A DNA stretch of 64,000 bases, taken from the NCBI RefSeq assembly GCF_022605725.1, contig NC_065549.1:38455690-38519689 (forward strand), written 5' to 3'. The DNA is from Anthonomus grandis grandis. Taxonomy: Eukaryota; Arthropoda; Insecta; Coleoptera; Curculionidae. A program made the position numbers and the translations under genes. This document shows positions 63,701-64,000 of this stretch, piece by piece; within the stretch, counting starts at the first letter, position 1; every line of letters starts with the position of its first letter. The notes under the pieces are model-generated. The model had not been told where the DNA came from. It searched no databases and saw only the letters and a list, made by a program, of their open reading frames with translations.

Positions 63701-64000
63701 AATCTAGGTGATCAGAATAAGACGCTGGTATACATAGTTTGATTTCGAAAAAAATCAATTTTTGGTGAAAAAATTCGATACGGGGGGGTATACCCGAAAA
63801 ATGAAAATACCCAAACTTTGAAGGTCGATATCTCGGCTTCTATGGGAGCTATCGGGAAAATTCCAATGGTTTTGTCTTAGTTTCGTCATTCTCAATCCAA
63901 CGAGACCATCCGCAAGGTCGTAGCTTTTACGATAGCCGAGATATGGCATTTTTGATGCCCATTTTAGGCCTCAAAAACGGACGTCGAAAACGACTTTTAC

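Larger units (their letters stand above)
1614..64000 (+). repeat. Satellite DNA array, ~366 bp monomer, ~170 copies, all head-to-tail
   Basis: The same unit recurs without a break to the right edge, always in one orientation. Taking the CAT of ...GAGATATGGCAT as unit end, ends fall at 1966, 2332, 2698, 3063, 3429 and so on to 63949. Most units are 366 bp. Units of 361-362 bp end at 3791, 5612, 7072, 9631, 11825, 13284, 15112, 16206, 17666, 19126, 20950, 22044, 23504, 24598, 24960, 25689, 27150, 29342, 30070, 30432, 30793, 32253, 32981, 34075 and 34803. Units of 364 bp end at 35899, 36629, 38457, 39187, 42113, 43208, 43938, 45399, 46874 and 59191. Units of 367 bp (G8 tract) end at 7439, 9998, 10365, 13651, 14018, 19493, 25327 and 26056. 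Divergence between units is mostly a few percent by eye. It holds no supported gene; the many short open frames on both strands follow the repeat period. Confidence 0.97.
46875..64000 (+). repeat. Sub-array C: nearly uniform 366 bp monomers
   Basis: Apart from one 364 bp unit (ending 59191), one duplication and one deletion, units here are 366 bp. Two types alternate: a canonical one (GGGGGGGTATACCC, CCAATGG, GAGATATGGC) and one with CGGAGGGGTATACCC, ATATCTCAGCTTC and GGGAGAATTCCAACGG. Their order gives three-, four- and five-unit super-repeats; for example units with GGCGTCAAAAACGG near 54820, 56650 and 57748 (1,830 and 1,098 bp apart). The array runs past the window edge. Confidence 0.85.

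Noticed and set aside
1630..64000. CRISPR-like array
   Set aside because: Whole ~366 bp units repeat with no short repeat/unique spacer pattern and no cas genes; this is satellite DNA.

Overview
The window is eukaryotic heterochromatin and most likely comes from an arthropod genome, probably an insect. Two things suggest this: a decayed LTR retrotransposon whose Pol protein reads like the insect 17.6/297 (gypsy-like, Ty3-type) group, and a very long head-to-tail satellite array with a ~366 bp monomer, about the length of two nucleosomes. The species cannot be named from the sequence alone. I see no host protein gene, rRNA, tRNA or CRISPR array.

Layout. Positions 1-~1613 hold a minus-strand remnant of a Ty3/gypsy-type element, read right to left. 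In order it contains the last ~40 codons of gag, a gag/pol overlap with an intact -1 frameshift heptamer (1519-1525), the aspartic protease region (D-S-G at 1391-1399), a linker, and a reverse transcriptase domain open for 232 codons that runs off the left edge. Three in-frame stops (698-700, 1211-1213, 1295-1297) break pol and one (1558-1560) breaks gag. The 5' LTR and most of gag are missing because the element stops where the satellite begins (~1606-1614).

Positions ~1614-64000 are one satellite array of about 170 monomers, all in the same orientation. Monomer length classes are 362, 364, 366 (main) and 367 bp plus a few single outliers. The array has three parts. Part A (to ~35.3 kb) mixes 362, 366 and 367 bp monomers and carries repeated multi-monomer cassettes, ending in a five-monomer block duplicated in tandem with a 1,822 bp offset. 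Part B (~35.3-46.9 kb) has no 362 bp monomers and instead contains 364 bp monomers. Part C (~46.9-64 kb) is almost all 366 bp and the most homogeneous. It also holds three structural accidents at or near its left part: a 13 bp insertion (45.8 kb, at the end of B), a 90 bp internal duplication (48.6 kb) and a ~214 bp deletion (51.3 kb).

Each typical monomer carries a G7 tract next to the palindrome GGGTATACCC, an 11 bp inverted repeat with arms 95 bp apart, a small perfect hairpin, three A/T tracts spaced about 10 bp, and single BamHI and EcoRV sites. The many 61-100 codon open frames in the array, on both strands, are read as by-products of the repeat and not as genes. The window's main interest is how the array evolved (edge decay, cassette duplication, chimeric monomers, a sharp sub-array switch). 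I found no convincing undescribed gene system.
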